Positions 15,490 to 18,071 of a DNA stretch of 18,071 bases are shown one piece after another. The number at the start of each line of letters is the position of its first letter. Position 1 is the first letter of the stretch. The stretch is from CAWBLP01 sp963789495 (GTDB lineage: Bacteria; Pseudomonadota; Alphaproteobacteria; Acetobacterales; Acetobacteraceae), in NCBI GenBank assembly GCA_963789495.1, contig CAWBLP010000019.1, positions 1 through 18,071 of the forward strand. The letters run 5' to 3'. Both the position numbers and the translations under genes were made by a program. A model generated the notes under the pieces. The model did not search any database and was not told the origin of the DNA. It saw only the letters and a program-made list of their open reading frames with translations.

Positions 15490-16536
15490 AGACCCGTTGC
15501 GAAAATGAGTACGTTAGCGGCTCTCCGTCGGTGAGCTGAGCCGGCGCGGCCGAGCTTGACAGGTCACGGGACGATTCGATTCGTCGAGAACCTTCTTCAT
15601 GAAGGTACCGGCCCGATGTCCCGTCCGTTCTCCGCTGCCCGGTTGCGCGCCAGCACGAGCTTCGTCCGCCTGACCGGGGTCAGCGTCGCCACGTTCGACA
15701 AAATGCTGAAGCAACTCGCGGACCCCTGGGAGAAAGCTCAGCTGCACAAGGCCAAATCCGGCCGCCCCTGGGACGTCGGTGGTTTGGAAGATCATCTTTT
15801 GATCATGCTGATCTATTATCGTTGCTACATCACCCAGGAGTTCCTGGGCTTCTTCTACAACGTCAACAAAAGCGCGATCTGCCGAGCGATCCAGCGGATC
15901 GAAAAGCTCGCCCGGCCGCTGATCGGGGTTGGACGGAAGCCCAAAATCAGTCGGAACGAGGCCGAGGCCCTGATCGTCGATTGCACCGAGCAGCCGATCC
16001 AGCGTCCTGACACGGACGCCAAACAGCGAGAGCATTACTCCGGCAAGAAGAAGCGCCATACGGTGAAGACCGAATACATCGTTACCCGGAATGGTCGTAT
16101 CGTCAGCGCCTCGCCCTCTCACCCCGGCAGTCACCATGACCTGGCGATCCGTCGCAATGGACCAAAGCTGCCGAGGAAGGCACGGCTCTACGCGGACAGT
16201 GCGTACCAGGGGTACGACAAGGAACATCGGAACCTGGAATGTCCATACAAGAAGCCAAAGAACGGGAAACTCACTGATGAGGAGAAGGCATATAACCGTG
16301 GACTGAGTGGATTCCGTGTCAGGGTTGAGCACCGGATCGGACGAACGAAACGGTTCAGGATCGCTGCTGAGCGGTTTCGCAACCCACTTGGGACGCATCA
16401 CACCAAAATCTCCATCATCGCGGGACTGGTGAACCTGCAAGCTGGGTTCGGACCGTTCTGATCAGGTGAGGGAAACGCCGCCGGTGAGAACGCGCCGGAC
16501 ACCGCTGACCGGGGGGCCGACTTTCGCAACGGGTCT
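15490..16536 (+). mobile_element. IS5-family insertion sequence, copy B (intact)
   Basis: The element is 1047 bp with perfect 15-bp terminal inverted repeats: AGACCCGTTGCGAAA at 15490-15504 and TTTCGCAACGGGTCT at 16522-16536. The flanking trinucleotides TTT (15487-15489 and 16537-16539) are the target duplication. It carries one full transposase gene. Removing the element plus one TTT (1050 bp) joins the two halves of the SMC-like gene in frame, so the insertion is clean and probably recent. It has the same orientation as copy A. Confidence 0.95.
15616..16461 (+). CDS. IS5-family DDE transposase (intact)
   Basis: The product is 281 aa from the ATG at 15616. A TTG at 15556 could extend it by 20 residues, but it coincides with a TTGACA that may instead be a -35 box. 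An N-terminal helix-turn-helix (FVRLTGVSVATFDKMLKQL, then FLGFFYNVNKSAICRAIQR) precedes the RNase-H-like DDE_Tnp_4 catalytic domain. The catalytic residues are D122 (VDCTEQPI), D194 (YADSAYQGY) and E238 (RVEHRIGRTKRF). It mediates cut-and-paste transposition of its own element by acting on the 15-bp terminal repeats. The frame is intact, unlike copy A, so it could also mobilise that copy in trans. Confidence 0.93.
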   Translation: MSRPFSAARLRASTSFVRLTGVSVATFDKMLKQLADPWEKAQLHKAKSGRPWDVGGLEDHLLIMLIYYRCYITQEFLGFFYNVNKSAICRAIQRIEKLARPLIGVGRKPKISRNEAEALIVDCTEQPIQRPDTDAKQREHYSGKKKRHTVKTEYIVTRNGRIVSASPSHPGSHHDLAIRRNGPKLPRKARLYADSAYQGYDKEHRNLECPYKKPKNGKLTDEEKAYNRGLSGFRVRVEHRIGRTKRFRIAAERFRNPLGTHHTKISIIAGLVNLQAGFGPF

Positions 16537-17149
16537 TTTGACGTTGCAAAATTGGGCTACGGGCTGGGTAGGAATTCTGGCGTCGAAATGTCCTGCGGCA
16601 TTGCAGCTGGAACTGGGCCGTGAACTTCCGACCCTTCCCGGCGAACTGATCCGCACGGCCCTAGTCAACGATCTTTTCGAGACCGATGCCTTCCGTCAGA
16701 CATTGGCGCCGCTCAAGATCGCCGTTGGCCTGCTCTGTGACCAGGAACTGGCGAAACTACCTGCCTTCATCGAACCGGCTGTCACGCCTATGCCGGCAGC
16801 GGTGGAATCGGTAAGCGCGCCGCTATTGCTCAGCATCAAACGTTTGGTCCGCGCGCGCGCTTTCGCACACTGGCGTGCTTCTTATGTTGCGGTTGTCGGC
16901 GAGATAACAAAAGCAATCCTGCGGGGCCGAGAAGGTGACATTGCCGGCATCACTCACTTGACGCCGATTGGCCGCAAACTGGACGCTCTCGCGTCGATCG
17001 TCAAAGGCGTGGCACCGCTGAATGCCGCGCTGGACCTCTGCAAACGCATGGTGGCCCAACTGAAGACGAGACGAGCGAAAGAAGAACGCCTTAGGCTTTA
17101 CGACCGGGCTGTTAGCGCGATGGAGAGCGTCATCGAACTGGGCTCACTA
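16537..17149 (+). pseudogene. SMC/Rad50-like ATPase, continuation after IS5 (truncated by IS630)
   Basis: With one TTT duplicate removed, the frame from 13931 continues as SLTLQNWATGWVGILASK for about 200 more codons. The segment is helix-rich (for example LKTRRAKEERLRLYDRAVSAMESVIELG), as expected for the returning coiled-coil arm after the zinc hook. No Walker B, ABC signature or D-loop appears. The frame meets the IS630 end at 17149/17150 and stops at 17158 inside it. The C-terminal ATPase half must therefore be lost or lie beyond the right edge of the window. An ATG-less host fragment like this is unlikely to be expressed as a useful protein. Confidence 0.7.
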
Positions 17150-18071
17150 GTGTCCTGAACCATAAGACCACCGCATCATGTCGTTGAAGTGTTGTAGGTG
17201 CAAAATCGTTCTATGGCGTCGAGGATGTCGTCGGCGGATTTGACCCACCGGAATGGCTTTGGGTTGGCATTGTGGTGATCGAGAAAGGCGTTGATCGCAG
17301 CTTCCAGCTCATCGACGCTGCGATGCACGCCGCGCCTGATCTTCCGGTCGGTCAGCAGTGCGAAAAAGCGCTCGACCTGGTTCAGCCAGGAGCTGCTTGT
17401 CGGGGTCAGGTGGACATGCCAGCGCGGGCGCTTTGCCAGCCAGTCGCGGATCAGCGCGGTCTTGTGCGTCGCGTAGTTGTCCCAGACCAGATGCACATCC
17501 AGCCCGGTCGGTACCGCAGCCTCGATCTCGTCCAGGAATTGACGGAACTCGGTCGCGCGGTGGCGCGGATAGCATTTGCCGATGATTGCTCCGGTAGCGA
17601 CGTCAAGTGCCGCGAACAGCGAGGTCGTACCGTGCCGGACGTAATCGTGACTGCGCCGCTCAGGCTGACCAGGTCGCATCGGAAACACGGTCTGGCTGCG
17701 GTCCAGCGCCTGGATCTGCGACTTTTCGTCAACGCAGAGCACCACGGCATGCTCGGGAGGGGAAACATACAACCCCACCACATCGCGCACCTTGGCCACG
17801 AAGTCGGGATCAGTGGAGAGCTTGAATGTCTCCTGCCGATGCGGCTTCAGCCCGAAGGCGCGCCAAATCCGCTGCACCGTGCTGACCGACAAGCCGGTGT
17901 CTCGCGCCATGCCACGCGAACTCCAGTGGGTCGCCGCCTCGGGCTTACTCTCCAGCGTGCGGGTGATCACCGCTTCGATCCGTTTATCCTCGATCGTGCG
18001 CGGCGCTCCGGGCCGCGGCTCGTCGCGCAAACCCTCGACCCGCTGCGCCAGAAACCGGCGGCGCCATTTGC
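17150..18071 (-). mobile_element. IS630-family element (partial, runs off the window)
   Basis: The left boundary is set at a TA (17148-17149), the usual IS630 target, followed by GTGTCCTGAACCATAAGACC as a likely terminal repeat. The transposase lies on the minus strand with its stop only 26 bp from this end. The right end is outside the window, so the element's total length and second inverted repeat cannot be checked. Confidence 0.75.
17176..18071 (-). CDS. IS630-family transposase (5' end outside window)
   Basis: About 298 C-terminal residues are visible. The frame is still open at 18071, where it reads KWRRRFLAQRVEGLRDEPRPGAP-, so an internal ATG at 18030 is not the start. The helix-turn-helix linker (HWSSRGMARDTGLSVSTVQRIW) precedes the DDE catalytic domain. 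The acidic residues lie in VVLCVDEKSQIQAL (first Asp), VHLVWDNYATHKT (second Asp) and SSSWLNQVERFFALL (Glu). The tail DDILDAIERFCTYN is typical of the family. No frameshift is seen in the visible part. The enzyme inserts at TA dinucleotides, consistent with the junction at 17148-17149. It is transcribed towards the disrupted ATPase gene. Confidence 0.92.
   Translation of the reverse strand, partial: KWRRRFLAQRVEGLRDEPRPGAPRTIEDKRIEAVITRTLESKPEAATHWSSRGMARDTGLSVSTVQRIWRAFGLKPHRQETFKLSTDPDFVAKVRDVVGLYVSPPEHAVVLCVDEKSQIQALDRSQTVFPMRPGQPERRSHDYVRHGTTSLFAALDVATGAIIGKCYPRHRATEFRQFLDEIEAAVPTGLDVHLVWDNYATHKTALIRDWLAKRPRWHVHLTPTSSSWLNQVERFFALLTDRKIRRGVHRSVDELEAAINAFLDHHNANPKPFRWVKSADDILDAIERFCTYNTSTT

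Noticed and set aside
3..16536. Composite transposon formed by the two IS5 copies
   Set aside because: Each copy has its own plausible 3-bp target duplication (ATT-like and TTT), and the enclosed genes are core functions, so independent insertions explain the pattern better.
13696..17149. Second copy of the tRNA-Pro 3' end as an island attachment site
   Set aside because: No repeat of the tRNA 3' end was found between the tRNA and the right edge of the window, so an island boundary cannot be shown.

Overview
The window looks like chromosomal DNA of a high-GC, flagellated alphaproteobacterium. A complete CtrA response regulator, transcribed divergently from fliI and a fliJ-like gene, is the strongest clue. 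Order Rhodospirillales, perhaps family Acetobacteraceae, is my guess from gene arrangement and composition; no rRNA gene is present to prove it.

Layout: (1) Positions 1-2823 are a damaged stretch: an IS5-family element with a frameshifted transposase, the C-terminal remnant of an IS4-family transposase that it interrupts, and a ketopantoate-reductase-type gene carrying two single-base frameshifts. (2) 2947-5609 (minus strand) is a two-gene polysaccharide cluster: a methyltransferase-glycosyltransferase fusion, then a rhamnan-synthesis-F-like protein whose GTG start overlaps the preceding stop. (3) 5792-8530 is the cell-cycle and flagellar core: ctrA (minus), a 166-bp divergent intergenic region, then fliI and fliJ-like (plus, overlapping by 1 bp). 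(4) 8531-9323 has no convincing gene but holds a 17-bp tandem repeat and an almost perfect palindrome with arms of about 50 bp. (5) 9324-13484 contains a 1087-aa zinc-ribbon / class III cyclase / AAA ATPase / helical-repeat protein, a SnoaL-like protein just behind it, a convergent terminator hairpin and a NIPSNAP-like protein. (6) A tRNA-Pro(GGG) gene lies at 13619-13695. (7) Beyond the tRNA, 13696-18071, the base composition becomes less GC-rich. An SMC/Rad50-like ATPase with a Walker A motif and a CxxC zinc-hook motif fills this part, but it is split by an intact IS5-family copy (15490-16536, with a TTT target duplication) and cut again by an IS630-family element at 17149/17150.

The ctrA/fliI/fliJ block supplies regulation and export energy for flagellar assembly, and the glycan genes probably act on a surface polysaccharide. 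The most interesting lead is the interrupted ATPase beside the tRNA. It resembles ATPases of DNA repair or mobile-element defence, has an N-terminal segment I cannot place, and may have lost an upstream partner gene. If the IS5 copy and one target repeat are removed on paper, the reading frame rejoins exactly. The two direct IS5 copies bracket about 14.4 kb that includes ctrA and fliI and could recombine.
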